A stretch of 59,181 bases of DNA from Planctomycetota bacterium. GTDB taxonomy: Bacteria > Planctomycetota > OFTM77. The notes under the pieces are model-generated. The model made no database searches. It was not told the DNA's origin and was given only the letters and a program-made list of their open reading frames with translations. Below are positions 1 to 8,454 of the stretch, in pieces. The DNA lies in NCBI GenBank assembly GCA_029260795.1, contig JAJDCO010000046.1, forward strand, positions 1-59,181. Reading direction: 5' to 3'. The translations under genes and the position numbers were made by a program. Each line of letters begins with the position of its first letter. Position 1 is the first letter of the stretch.

Positions 1-118
1 CGGGCGGGAGGGCTTTTCGCGCACCGCTCTCTCTCCCACGTTCTTCGAAAGCAAATCGCCCCGCCGACAGGCCACGAGGATCAAGTTGCGCGACCTGTCG
101 AACTCCGTTCGGGTCTCT

Positions 119-138
119 GTACCCCATGCACGTGCAAG
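119..138. repeat. 20-bp word shared with repeat at 16029-16048
   Basis: The word gtaccccatgcacgtgcaag is identical at both places, and the bases that follow remain loosely similar. It contains the palindrome tgcacgtgca. At the second site it marks the point where an antitoxin reading frame leaves its family consensus, so it is probably the edge of a dispersed repeat. Confidence 0.6.
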
Positions 139-182
139 CGCGGCAAAGCCGACGGCGAAGCCGACTGGCACGATGGCCAAAC

Positions 183-251
183 CGGAGGCGGACTGAAGTC
201 CGCCCTCCGGTGCCACGACCCTCCAGCGGGGTGAAGTCCGCCCTCCGAACT
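183..251. repeat. Two copies of the GGACTGAAGTCC-type palindromic repeat
   Basis: The first copy reads cggactgaagtccg flanked by GGAGG-like and CCTCC ends. The second is a degenerate copy (ggtgaagtccgccctccg). The same palindrome recurs at 23.63-23.90 kb and in the tandem array at the right edge. Confidence 0.75.
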
Positions 252-386
252 CTCAGATTCGGGCGCGCTCACTCAGCGCAAACCAGGGTAGACTCGGCTG
301 GGAACTGTTGAACCGTCCCGCGCACTCGGTCGGCCTTGCCGCACCGTCTTCGGCCTGAAACCGAGCTTCGTCTCGACGCATATTCG

Positions 387-2510
387 ATGACTGCCGTTCG
401 CATCTTGAGGCTCTTCATCACCGCACTCGGGCTGACGCTCTTGAGCTGCCAGGACGAGCGGCCGATCTCGGTGCTCGTGATCACGCTCGACACGACTCGA
501 GCCGATCGACTCGGGTGCTACGGCCGCGAAGACGCCGGCACGCCCCACCTCGATCTCATCGCCGCCGAAGGAACCTTGTTCGAGCGAGCCTACACGGCGG
601 TGCCGATCACGTTGCCGTCGCACGTCTCGATCTTCACAGGGACCTATCCCACGCATCACGGCGTGCGTGATAACGGCAACTTCCGTGTCGATCCTCGCCT
701 GACGACCTTGGCCGAGCTCTTGCTCGAAGAAGGTTACGCGACCGGCGCTTTTATCGGCGCCTATCCGGTTCAAGCCGAGTTCGGTTTGGACCAGGGGTTT
801 CAGGTTTACGACGACGACCTCCGCTCGAGATCGGGCCCGCTGAACGTCCGGTTTGCCGAACGCCCTGCGCCACAGGTCGCCGCACCCGCAATCCGCTGGC
901 TGAAACAGCTCGACGACGAGGATCCCTTCTTCGGGTGGGTGCACTTCTTCGACGCTCACACGCCGTACGAGCCGCCCGAGGATCTTCGCACGCGCTTTCC
1001 CGAGGATCCCTATCAGGGAGAGATCGCGGCCGTCGACCGGCAGATCGGTGCGATCCTCGAGGCGCTTCGCGCGAAGGGAAGGCTCGACGACACACTCATC
1101 GTGGTGGTGGCCGACCATGGCGAGGGCCTCGGCGAGCATCATGAGAGCACGCATGCAGCGTTGATCTACGACACGACGATGCACGTGCCGATGATCCTGC
1201 GCGGTCCGGGCATACCGAGCCGCCGAATCGGTGCCATCACTCGGACGGTCGACCTCTTTCCCACTGTCACCGATCTGCTCGGGCTGCCGACCCCGCGCGC
1301 GGTTCAAGGTCGCTCGCTGCAGCCGCTCTGGCAAGGCGACGCGCCCGACGATCGAGTCGCCTACCTCGAGACGCAGTGGCCGGCGCTTCACCAAGGTTGG
1401 AGCCCACTCGAAGGACTCGTGAGAGCTGACCGAAAGCTCATTCGAGCACCCGCGGTCGCATCCGAGGCTTCCGAGCTCTTCGACCTCCGCACGGATCCTG
1501 GCGAGCGGGTCGACCGGTCGGCGCGCGAGCCGACTCGCGTGAGCGAGCTCACGACCCGCCTCGATCAGCTGATCCACGATACGAGTGAAAGTGCGCTCGA
1601 ATCGCGCCGTGGCCTCACCGAAGAAGACCGGCAGCAGCTGCAGCAGCTGGGCTACCTGGGCAGCACGCCCGATGCGCGCGAGGCGAACCAGCACCCGAAG
1701 GACGGCATCCGCGCAGTGTCGGCCTTCCAGCGTGTCGTAGGTCTGATCTTCGCCCAGGAATTCGAGAAGGCGCTCGAGCTCCTCACGACACTCGAGGAGC
1801 GCTACCCGGACAGCCTCGGCGTCTTCGAGTATCGCGCACTCTGTTACAAGGAAATGGCCGTTGCCGGCGGTGGAGTGCCGACCTTCCTCGATCGAGCCAT
1901 CGAGCAGTACGTGCGAGCCTTGGCGATCAACCCGGAGCTCGAAAACCTCTGGAAGAGCCGTGCCGAGGTCCACCGACTGCAAGGACGCTGGGACGACGCG
2001 GTCGCGTGCTACGAGCAAGCGTTGCGCATCTCGCCCGGTATTCCCGGGACCGAGAAGCTCTATGCGGTCACGCTCGCCGAGGCCGGGCGCGCTGACGAGG
2101 GTCTCGCCATCCTCGATCGGTTGCTGGCCGAGGCCCCGAGCCCGTTGCTCTCGAATACCCGTGGTCAGCTTCTCGAGGCAGCACGGCGATTCGAGGCGGC
2201 TCTGATGGCTTACGAGAAGACGATCACTCGCGGACCCCAGGATGATCCCGAGGTGATTCGAGCCCACAATCGAGCGGGTGTGATCGCGAGCATGCTCGAG
2301 CAACCCGAGGTCGCCATCGCACACTTCGAGGCCGTCAACCGCGTCCGACCGGACAACGTGTTCGCACGACCGCGGCTGGCGCGCGAGCTCGAGGTCGTCG
2401 GTCGACTCGAGGACTCGCTCCGAATCTGGACCGAGCTCGCAACCGATCACCCTAATGATGGGACCTTCATTAGGAATCGAAACCGACTCGCCCAGGAGAC
2501 GCGCCGATGA
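387..2510 (+). CDS. Sulfatase-fold (alkaline phosphatase superfamily) lipoprotein with C-terminal TPRs, copy 1
   Basis: Predicted 707-residue envelope lipoprotein. ATG 387 was chosen over an in-frame ATG at 336 because it gives a clean signal peptide with lipobox LLSC (Cys21). Metal-binding motifs are visible: LDTTRADR (Asp35) and VVADHGEGLGEH later in the domain. The nucleophile position, Cys or Ser in formylglycine sulfatases, is Thr75 in ITLPSH, which resembles the TFPNH motif of nucleotide pyrophosphatases/phosphodiesterases. The catalytic domain ends near QQLGYLGS (about residue 425); TPR-like repeats fill the rest (for example AIEQYVRALAINPELENLW). First gene of a four-gene operon, overlapping the next by ATGA. 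Seen: motifs, lipobox, overlaps. Inferred: a hydrolase or phospho-/sulfo-group transferase on envelope or extracellular glycans. Substrate unknown. Confidence 0.85.
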   Translation: MTAVRILRLFITALGLTLLSCQDERPISVLVITLDTTRADRLGCYGREDAGTPHLDLIAAEGTLFERAYTAVPITLPSHVSIFTGTYPTHHGVRDNGNFRVDPRLTTLAELLLEEGYATGAFIGAYPVQAEFGLDQGFQVYDDDLRSRSGPLNVRFAERPAPQVAAPAIRWLKQLDDEDPFFGWVHFFDAHTPYEPPEDLRTRFPEDPYQGEIAAVDRQIGAILEALRAKGRLDDTLIVVVADHGEGLGEHHESTHAALIYDTTMHVPMILRGPGIPSRRIGAITRTVDLFPTVTDLLGLPTPRAVQGRSLQPLWQGDAPDDRVAYLETQWPALHQGWSPLEGLVRADRKLIRAPAVASEASELFDLRTDPGERVDRSAREPTRVSELTTRLDQLIHDTSESALESRRGLTEEDRQQLQQLGYLGSTPDAREANQHPKDGIRAVSAFQRVVGLIFAQEFEKALELLTTLEERYPDSLGVFEYRALCYKEMAVAGGGVPTFLDRAIEQYVRALAINPELENLWKSRAEVHRLQGRWDDAVACYEQALRISPGIPGTEKLYAVTLAEAGRADEGLAILDRLLAEAPSPLLSNTRGQLLEAARRFEAALMAYEKTITRGPQDDPEVIRAHNRAGVIASMLEQPEVAIAHFEAVNRVRPDNVFARPRLARELEVVGRLEDSLRIWTELATDHPNDGTFIRNRNRLAQETRR

Positions 2511-4411
2511 TCGTGCGCTTCGCCCTCGGCTCCCTCCTTCGGCTCGGACTGGTCCTGCTCCTTGGCGTCACCAGCGGCTGTGGCTCAGATGACCCCGCAC
2601 GGCACCTCATCCTCATCACACTCGATACGACCCGCGCCGATCGGCTCGGCTGCTACGGGCGGCCCGATGCCGGAACACCTCACCTCGACACCCTCGCCGA
2701 TCGGGGCGTCGTCTTCGAGCGTGCCTACGCCCAAGTCCCTTCGACACTGCCTTCACACGCCAGCATTCTGACTGGCAGCTATCCGCCCCGTCACGGTGCC
2801 CGCGAGAACGGCCTCTATCGACTCACCTCGACCAGCCGCACGCTGGCCGAGGTGCTCTCGGAGCGCGGGTTCCAGACCGGAGCCGTCGTGGCCGCGCGCC
2901 CGCTCGACGCCCGCTTCGGGCTCGATCAGGGCTTCGGCTCCTATGAAGGACCCGGCGAGCGCGAGTTCGAGTGGCCGGGACCTCAGGTCACGCGCCGGGC
3001 CTTGAGGTGGGCCACGACGAAGTCCGAGAGCGAGCGCGTGTTCCTATGGGCGCACTACTTCGACCCTCACAAGGTCTATGCGCCGCCACCGGCTTTCGCG
3101 AAGCAGCATCCTGACGATGACTATCAGGGCGAGATCGCGGCCACGGACGCCTTCGTCGGAGAGCTACTCGACGGCCTCGAGCGCCAGGGCCTGCTCCAGG
3201 ATGCGATCGTGGCCATCATCGCCGATCACGGAGAGAGCCTCGGTCAGCACGGTGAGTCGACGCACTCGATCTTCCTGTACGACGCCACGCTGCACGTGCC
3301 CTGGATCCTGGCCGGACCAGGAGTGCCCGAGGGCGCACGCGTTCCCGAGCTCGTCCGCAGTGTCGACTTAGTCCCGACCGTCCTCGAGCTACTGGGGGTC
3401 AAGGATCCCGCTTCGGATCAACGCGACGGCGTCTCGCTCGTCTCGCGTCTCCAGGGAGGGGGTCGCCTCCAGCTGACGAGCTACTGCGAGTCGATGAGCC
3501 CACGGCTCCGGTACGGCTGGTGCGATTTGATCGGCCTCCGAACCGACCGGCTCCTGTACGTGGACGCGCCGCAGCGCGAGCTCTACTACGACACCGAGGG
3601 ATCGGCTCAGCTCAACAATCGCATCGACGAGGCGAGCACCGAGGACATCGCGCGTTGGAATCGCTCGTTGCGCTCGATCGCTTTCGAGCAGCTTCCGGGC
3701 GGAGAGCTCGCCGATACGGACCCGGCAGTCCTTGAAGACCTTCGACGGTTGGGATATCTCGAGGCGCGTCGCGACGGCGCCGAGGATCTCGAGTCTTGGT
3801 GGGAGACGCGTCGGAAACGCAACGACCCCAAGGAGCGGATCGTCACCGCAGAGCTGCTCTACGCGGGGCTCGAAGCTCTCCAAGCCGGCAACACTCCAGA
3901 GGCGGTCCGCGCCTTCACCGAGGCAACCCAGCAGGATCCCGGCAACGCCACGGCGTGGCTGAACTTGGCCTCGGCCCTGCAGCGCGCACGCGAGGACGAG
4001 GAGGCCGAGCGAGCGCTCCGACGTGCCGTGGCGGCCGACCCCGACTTCTCGCGGGCACACTTTCAGCTTGGTCTCCATTTACTCGAGCGCGCCAACGCTC
4101 TCGAAGAAGCCGAGCGCGAGCTGCTCGAGGCCATCCGCTGCGATCCCGGCTTTGCCGAGCCCATGAGCCGCCTGGCTCGCCTCTTCGAGCAACAGGGCCG
4201 AATCGAAGAAGCCGGGCGATGGATGGAGCGAGCTGCCGAGGCGCAGCCCAACGATGCCGATCTCTGGCGAGACGTCGCGCGCATGGCCCGGGGAGCGAAG
4301 GATCTACCCGCCGCTCGCCGCGCCTACCAGAAGATCCTGCTCCTCGCGCCCGGTGACGTCGAGGCCCAGCGAGCACTGCGGACCCTTCCTCCTCCGGAGA
4401 AGGGCGAATGA
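2507..4411 (+). CDS. Sulfatase-fold lipoprotein with C-terminal TPRs, copy 2
   Basis: 634 residues starting at the ATG inside the ATGA overlap with the preceding gene. Signal peptide with lipobox TSGC (Cys25); metal motif LDTTRADR (Asp40); nucleophile-position Thr80 in STLPSH; second metal motif IADHGESLGQHGEST. After the conserved RRLGYL boundary, TPR repeats continue to the C-terminus (for example AVRAFTEATQQDPGNATAWL). Same domain order as its three neighbours but divergent between motifs, so this is an old tandem paralogue and not an assembly duplication. Cellular site is predicted to be periplasmic or surface-exposed, lipid-anchored. A true sulfatase activity cannot be assumed without the Cys/Ser. 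Confidence 0.85.
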   Translation: MIVRFALGSLLRLGLVLLLGVTSGCGSDDPARHLILITLDTTRADRLGCYGRPDAGTPHLDTLADRGVVFERAYAQVPSTLPSHASILTGSYPPRHGARENGLYRLTSTSRTLAEVLSERGFQTGAVVAARPLDARFGLDQGFGSYEGPGEREFEWPGPQVTRRALRWATTKSESERVFLWAHYFDPHKVYAPPPAFAKQHPDDDYQGEIAATDAFVGELLDGLERQGLLQDAIVAIIADHGESLGQHGESTHSIFLYDATLHVPWILAGPGVPEGARVPELVRSVDLVPTVLELLGVKDPASDQRDGVSLVSRLQGGGRLQLTSYCESMSPRLRYGWCDLIGLRTDRLLYVDAPQRELYYDTEGSAQLNNRIDEASTEDIARWNRSLRSIAFEQLPGGELADTDPAVLEDLRRLGYLEARRDGAEDLESWWETRRKRNDPKERIVTAELLYAGLEALQAGNTPEAVRAFTEATQQDPGNATAWLNLASALQRAREDEEAERALRRAVAADPDFSRAHFQLGLHLLERANALEEAERELLEAIRCDPGFAEPMSRLARLFEQQGRIEEAGRWMERAAEAQPNDADLWRDVARMARGAKDLPAARRAYQKILLLAPGDVEAQRALRTLPPPEKGE

Positions 4412-6390
4412 GGGACTGGTCGAGGAAGCTCACCCGTCGGCTTCTGTCCGGGGTCCTTCTGATCCTCGCCGCCTGCGCGAGCGATGAGCGGCCATCGATC
4501 CTTCTCGTGACGATCGACACCTTGAGGGCCGACCACGTCGGCTGCTACGGCGCTCCCGGCGATCCGACCCCTTCCCTCGACCGACTGGCGCGCGAGGGTA
4601 CACTCTTCGAGCTGGCCGTGACGACAGCACCGATCACGCTCCCGGCACACGTTTCGATGATGACGGGCCTGTATCCGCCGGGACATGGAGTGCGCAACAA
4701 CGGGCACGTCCTGCCGCCGGACGGTGCTGTCACGCTCGCACAACGCCTCGCGAGTGAGGGCTATCAGACCGCCGCCTTCGTGTCCGCCTACGTGCTCTCG
4801 GAGCCCTTCGGTCTGAGTCGGGGCTTTGAGCACTTCGATGATGACTTCGGCACCGGCTTGGAGCGGCGCGCCGACGCGACGGTGAAGGCTGCCGAGGAAT
4901 GGCTCACGAAGAAACGGGATGGCGACCGTCCCGCATTCGTCTGGGTGCATCTCTTCGACCCGCACGATCCCTACCAGCCTCCGCCCGAGTACGTCATCGG
5001 TGATGCCAGCCCGTATGCGGGAGAGATTCGGTATGCCGACGCGGCGGTGGGTCGGATTCGGGAGCGGTTCAGCTCCGTGGAATCGAAGCGCACGCCCCCG
5101 ATCTTCGTGGCGACCTCGGATCACGGAGAAGGGTTGGGCGAGCATGGTGAAGACACGCACAGCTTCTTTCTCTACGATACGACGGTCCGGGTCCCACTCA
5201 TCCTCGCCGGCCCCGGAATACCGGTAGGCCGGCGGATCGAACGCCTCACCTCGTTGGTCGACTTGACACCCACGCTGCTCGAGCTGGTCGGAGCGGAGCT
5301 CCCCCCCCGCCTCGGAGGTTGGAGCCTGCTTCGCCCGGAGGGCAGCCCATCGACCGGCCGCGATCGTCTCGCCTACCTGGAGACGATGGCACCTCGGCTC
5401 GTCATGGGTTGGTCCGAGATCCGAGGTGCTCATACCGGCAGCTTGAAGCTCATCGACGCACCGCAGGCGGAGCTCTACGACCTCCAACTCGATCCGCGTG
5501 AGCAGGAGAATCAAGCTGTGCCGAGGCGCGAGCACCTTCCCGATCTGCGTCGGGAGATGGAGAGAGTCGGGGGGCCCGATCGCGTCGCGCTCGACACGGA
5601 AGCCGCCGGCGCGGCCCGCAAGCTCCGTCAGCTCGGCTATCTCAACACGGGGAGCATCCGCTCGGCGCGAGGGGGTGATCCCAAGGACTTCACGACCTTG
5701 ATCGGGACGTTCTTTCGTGTCGAAGCCACGATCGCGAGTGGCGACGTCTCCGCGATGAAGCGCCTCGCTGCCAAGCTTCGCGAGCAAGGAGCGCTCGATC
5801 CCGAGAACCCGGTCGTCTTTCACAGCCTCGGCCGGCTCTGGCTCCGCGCCGGCGAGCTCGAGGCCGCCATCGAGGCTCTGGAGCACTCCTTGCGGCTCGA
5901 TGAGGAGCTGGTGCTGAGCCGTCTCGATCTCGCATCGGCGCTCGCTCAAGATGGCCAGCTCGATCGAGCCGAAGCGGAGCTCGAGAAGGTCCTGAGTCGA
6001 GAGCCGGACAACCCCGAGGCTTGGCACGATCTCGGCAGCGTCGCTCGCTCCCGCGAGAGCTGGGACCGCGCCTCCGAGTGCTACGAGAAGGCGGCTCTCC
6101 TCTCGCCCGACGACCCGACGTTTCATCTCCATGCCCTCCAGGTGGCGTTACGGCTCGGTCAACGCGAGCTCGCCGACCGACACGCGACGACACTCGAGCG
6201 ACTCTTACCTGTCGACGACGACCATCTCGATCGCGCCCGCGTCGCGCTGGCCCGGCACGATCGCAGCCTGGGGCGACTGGCCGAGGCGCGCGCACGCCTC
6301 GAGGTCGTGCTCGCGCGACGACCCGATCACCCGGGGGCGCGACGCGAATGGCAAGCGTTGTTGCAGGCCGAGCAGGAGCAAGGGCGATGA
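4408..6390 (+). CDS. Sulfatase-fold lipoprotein with C-terminal TPRs, copy 3
   Basis: 660 residues, ATGA overlap with copy 2. Signal peptide and lipobox LAAC (Cys23). Metal motif IDTLRADH (Asp37); nucleophile-position Thr77 in ITLPAH (Ala replaces the Ser of the other copies); second metal motif SDHGEGLGEHGEDTH. The catalytic part ends at RQLGYLN, followed by TPRs including DNPEAWHDLGSVARSRESWD. It shares YLETMAPRLVMGWS with copy 4 (YLESLAPRLVMGWS), so copies 3 and 4 look like the closest pair. Role inferred as for copy 1. Confidence 0.85.
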   Translation: MRDWSRKLTRRLLSGVLLILAACASDERPSILLVTIDTLRADHVGCYGAPGDPTPSLDRLAREGTLFELAVTTAPITLPAHVSMMTGLYPPGHGVRNNGHVLPPDGAVTLAQRLASEGYQTAAFVSAYVLSEPFGLSRGFEHFDDDFGTGLERRADATVKAAEEWLTKKRDGDRPAFVWVHLFDPHDPYQPPPEYVIGDASPYAGEIRYADAAVGRIRERFSSVESKRTPPIFVATSDHGEGLGEHGEDTHSFFLYDTTVRVPLILAGPGIPVGRRIERLTSLVDLTPTLLELVGAELPPRLGGWSLLRPEGSPSTGRDRLAYLETMAPRLVMGWSEIRGAHTGSLKLIDAPQAELYDLQLDPREQENQAVPRREHLPDLRREMERVGGPDRVALDTEAAGAARKLRQLGYLNTGSIRSARGGDPKDFTTLIGTFFRVEATIASGDVSAMKRLAAKLREQGALDPENPVVFHSLGRLWLRAGELEAAIEALEHSLRLDEELVLSRLDLASALAQDGQLDRAEAELEKVLSREPDNPEAWHDLGSVARSRESWDRASECYEKAALLSPDDPTFHLHALQVALRLGQRELADRHATTLERLLPVDDDHLDRARVALARHDRSLGRLAEARARLEVVLARRPDHPGARREWQALLQAEQEQGR

Positions 6391-8288
6391 AGTTCGTGCG
6401 CACGTGGTCGATCTTCGGCTGGTTGCTTCTCGGGCTGAGCTCCTGTTCGAAGGAAGAGCCGCCGCCCAACGTCTTGCTGATCACGATCGATACACTGCGC
6501 GCCGACCGTCTCGGCTGCTATGGCAGCCCCTCGGGCGCGACGCCCCACCTCGATCGACTCGCGGCTCGTGGTGTCCGCTTCGACGCGGCCTTCACCGCGG
6601 TCCCGATCACGCTGCCGTCTCATGCCTCGATCTTGACCGGCACCTACCCGACCACTCATGGCGTGCGGCTCAATGGCGTCCATGTGCTGGACGGTCGCTT
6701 GCCGACACTGGGCGAGCGCTTGACGCCGACCGGATACGCTTCCGGTGCCTTCGTCTCGGCTTTCGTGATCACGCGCGCGTTCGGACTCGACCGGGGCTTC
6801 TCGGTCTACGACGACGGCCTGGGCAGCGAGCTCGAGCGACCGGCAGAAGAGACCGTGACGGCGTTTCAACGCTGGCGAGCAACAGCCGACGCGAAGCCCT
6901 TCTTCGCCTGGGTGCACCTCTTCGATCCCCACCTCCCTCGTCGCGCACCCGACGAGATCGCCAAGCGCTTCGAAGATCCGTATGACGCCGAGATCGCCTA
7001 TGCCGATGCGCAGATCGGTCGTCTCCTCGCCTGGCTCGAGAAGCGCGGAGAGCTCGAGCGGACGCTCGTCATCGTCACGGCCGATCATGGAGAAGGGTTG
7101 GGCGAGCATGGTGAAGAGGCACATGTCTTCTTCATCTACGACTCGACGATGCGCGTGCCGCTCATCCTCGCCGGCCCCGGCTTGCCGACGGGTCGCGTGC
7201 TCGGGAATGGGGTCGCACGCACGATCGACATCGCGCCGACCGTGCTCGATCTGCTGGGGCGGAGCGTTCCGGAGACGATGCAAGGTCGATCGCTGGCCCC
7301 GGCCATCCGCGGCGAAGAGGAGCTCCCTTCGGCAGCCTACCTCGAAAGCCTCGCGCCTCGACTGGTGATGGGTTGGTCCGATCTGCGAGGGCTCCGAACG
7401 GCGAGCGACAAGCTCATCGAAGCACCGCGTCTCGAGCTCTACGATCTGCGCGAGGACCCGGGTGAGCTCCAGAACCGTGCCGCGTCCGAGAAGGAGCGCG
7501 TGGCGGCTCTTCGACGCGTGCTCTCGATCGAGTCGGGCCCCGATCTGGCAAGCGCGGTGAACGAGTCCGTCGAGGCCGACCTCTTCGACAAGCTCAATCG
7601 CCTCGGCTACCTCGGGTCGGCCCAAGCGCCACCCGCTTCGGGTCATGATCCCAAGGACATGATCGCGCTCTTGGAGCCGATCCAGAAAGTCGAAGCCACT
7701 CTCCGACAAGGTCGCTCCGAGACGACACGCGCCCTCGCCCAGGAGCTCGAAGCACTCCTTCCGCTCGATCCGACCAACCCGACGCTGCTCGGGTACCTCG
7801 GGAGGCTCTGGTCCGCGACCGGCGAGTGTGATCGTGGCCTTCAGCTCTTGCGTTTGGCGAGCGAGGCCCTTCCCGAAGACATCGAGCTGCAGATCCATCT
7901 CGGGGATGCGGCGCGTCGCTGCGGAAAACCCGAAGTCGCTCTCGACGCCTATCGCCGCGCCAGTGAGCTGCCCCCTGCCGACGGCCGCGCCTGGATCCGC
8001 ATCGCACGCACTCTCGAGGGCCGCGGCGAGAAGCGCCCGGCGATCGAAGCCCTCGAGAGAGCCATCGAAATCAACGGCAACTCGGGGAACACGCGCTTCG
8101 AAGTCGGTAGCCTGCTCATGGCGCTCGGACGACCGCAGCAGGCCGAGGTCCACCTCAACGAAGCGGCACGGCGCAACCCGACCGACTCCCGCATCTGGCA
8201 AGCCCTCGTCGACGCCTGTCGGGCCAACGGCGCTCCCGACCGCGCTGCCGAAGCCCAGCGGCGACTGAGAGCCCTCGAAGCTGATTGA
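6387..8288 (+). CDS. Sulfatase-fold lipoprotein with C-terminal TPRs, copy 4
   Basis: 633 residues from ATG 6387, which overlaps the stop of copy 3 (ATGA). A longer frame open from 6021 is coding shadow of copy 3. Lipobox LSSC (Cys20); IDTLRADR (Asp35); Thr75 in ITLPSH; ADHGEGLGEHGEEAH as second metal motif. Boundary motif NRLGYLGS, then TPR repeats to the C-terminus. Last gene of the operon; the next gene begins 166 bp downstream after its own ribosome-binding site. Confidence 0.85.
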   Translation: MKFVRTWSIFGWLLLGLSSCSKEEPPPNVLLITIDTLRADRLGCYGSPSGATPHLDRLAARGVRFDAAFTAVPITLPSHASILTGTYPTTHGVRLNGVHVLDGRLPTLGERLTPTGYASGAFVSAFVITRAFGLDRGFSVYDDGLGSELERPAEETVTAFQRWRATADAKPFFAWVHLFDPHLPRRAPDEIAKRFEDPYDAEIAYADAQIGRLLAWLEKRGELERTLVIVTADHGEGLGEHGEEAHVFFIYDSTMRVPLILAGPGLPTGRVLGNGVARTIDIAPTVLDLLGRSVPETMQGRSLAPAIRGEEELPSAAYLESLAPRLVMGWSDLRGLRTASDKLIEAPRLELYDLREDPGELQNRAASEKERVAALRRVLSIESGPDLASAVNESVEADLFDKLNRLGYLGSAQAPPASGHDPKDMIALLEPIQKVEATLRQGRSETTRALAQELEALLPLDPTNPTLLGYLGRLWSATGECDRGLQLLRLASEALPEDIELQIHLGDAARRCGKPEVALDAYRRASELPPADGRAWIRIARTLEGRGEKRPAIEALERAIEINGNSGNTRFEVGSLLMALGRPQQAEVHLNEAARRNPTDSRIWQALVDACRANGAPDRAAEAQRRLRALEAD

Positions 8289-8454
8289 GGACGCGTCCGG
8301 ATCGCCCGTCACGGCTGCCGCCCGCTCGACTGCGTTTCCCGGATCGATCTCCAGGTTGCTGAAAACAAAGTGCGTGGATTCGACGCGGCGGTGCGTCTCC
8401 TCCTCGGTGAAACGGATCCTTCACCCACCGAGCCCCGAGCCGAGGAGTACGACC

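Larger units (their letters stand above)
1..386. other. Left intergenic region with repeat remnants
   Basis: No credible gene lies before the first sulfatase-like gene at 387. The stretch holds a 20-base word shared with the repeat that interrupts the antitoxin near 16.03 kb (here 119-138) and two palindromic repeats (183-251). The promoter of the downstream four-gene operon should be within about 250-386, but I could not identify convincing -35/-10 boxes. Confidence 0.6.

Noticed and set aside
273..2450. Long open frame on the minus strand opposite the first sulfatase-like gene
   Set aside because: GC-rich genes leave long open antisense frames. This one has no family motif and a low-complexity Arg/Glu composition, whereas the plus-strand frame has a lipobox and catalytic motifs.
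387..8288. Calling the four proteins formylglycine-dependent sulfatases
   Set aside because: All four have Thr at the position that must be Cys or Ser for formylglycine, so the name would overstate the evidence.
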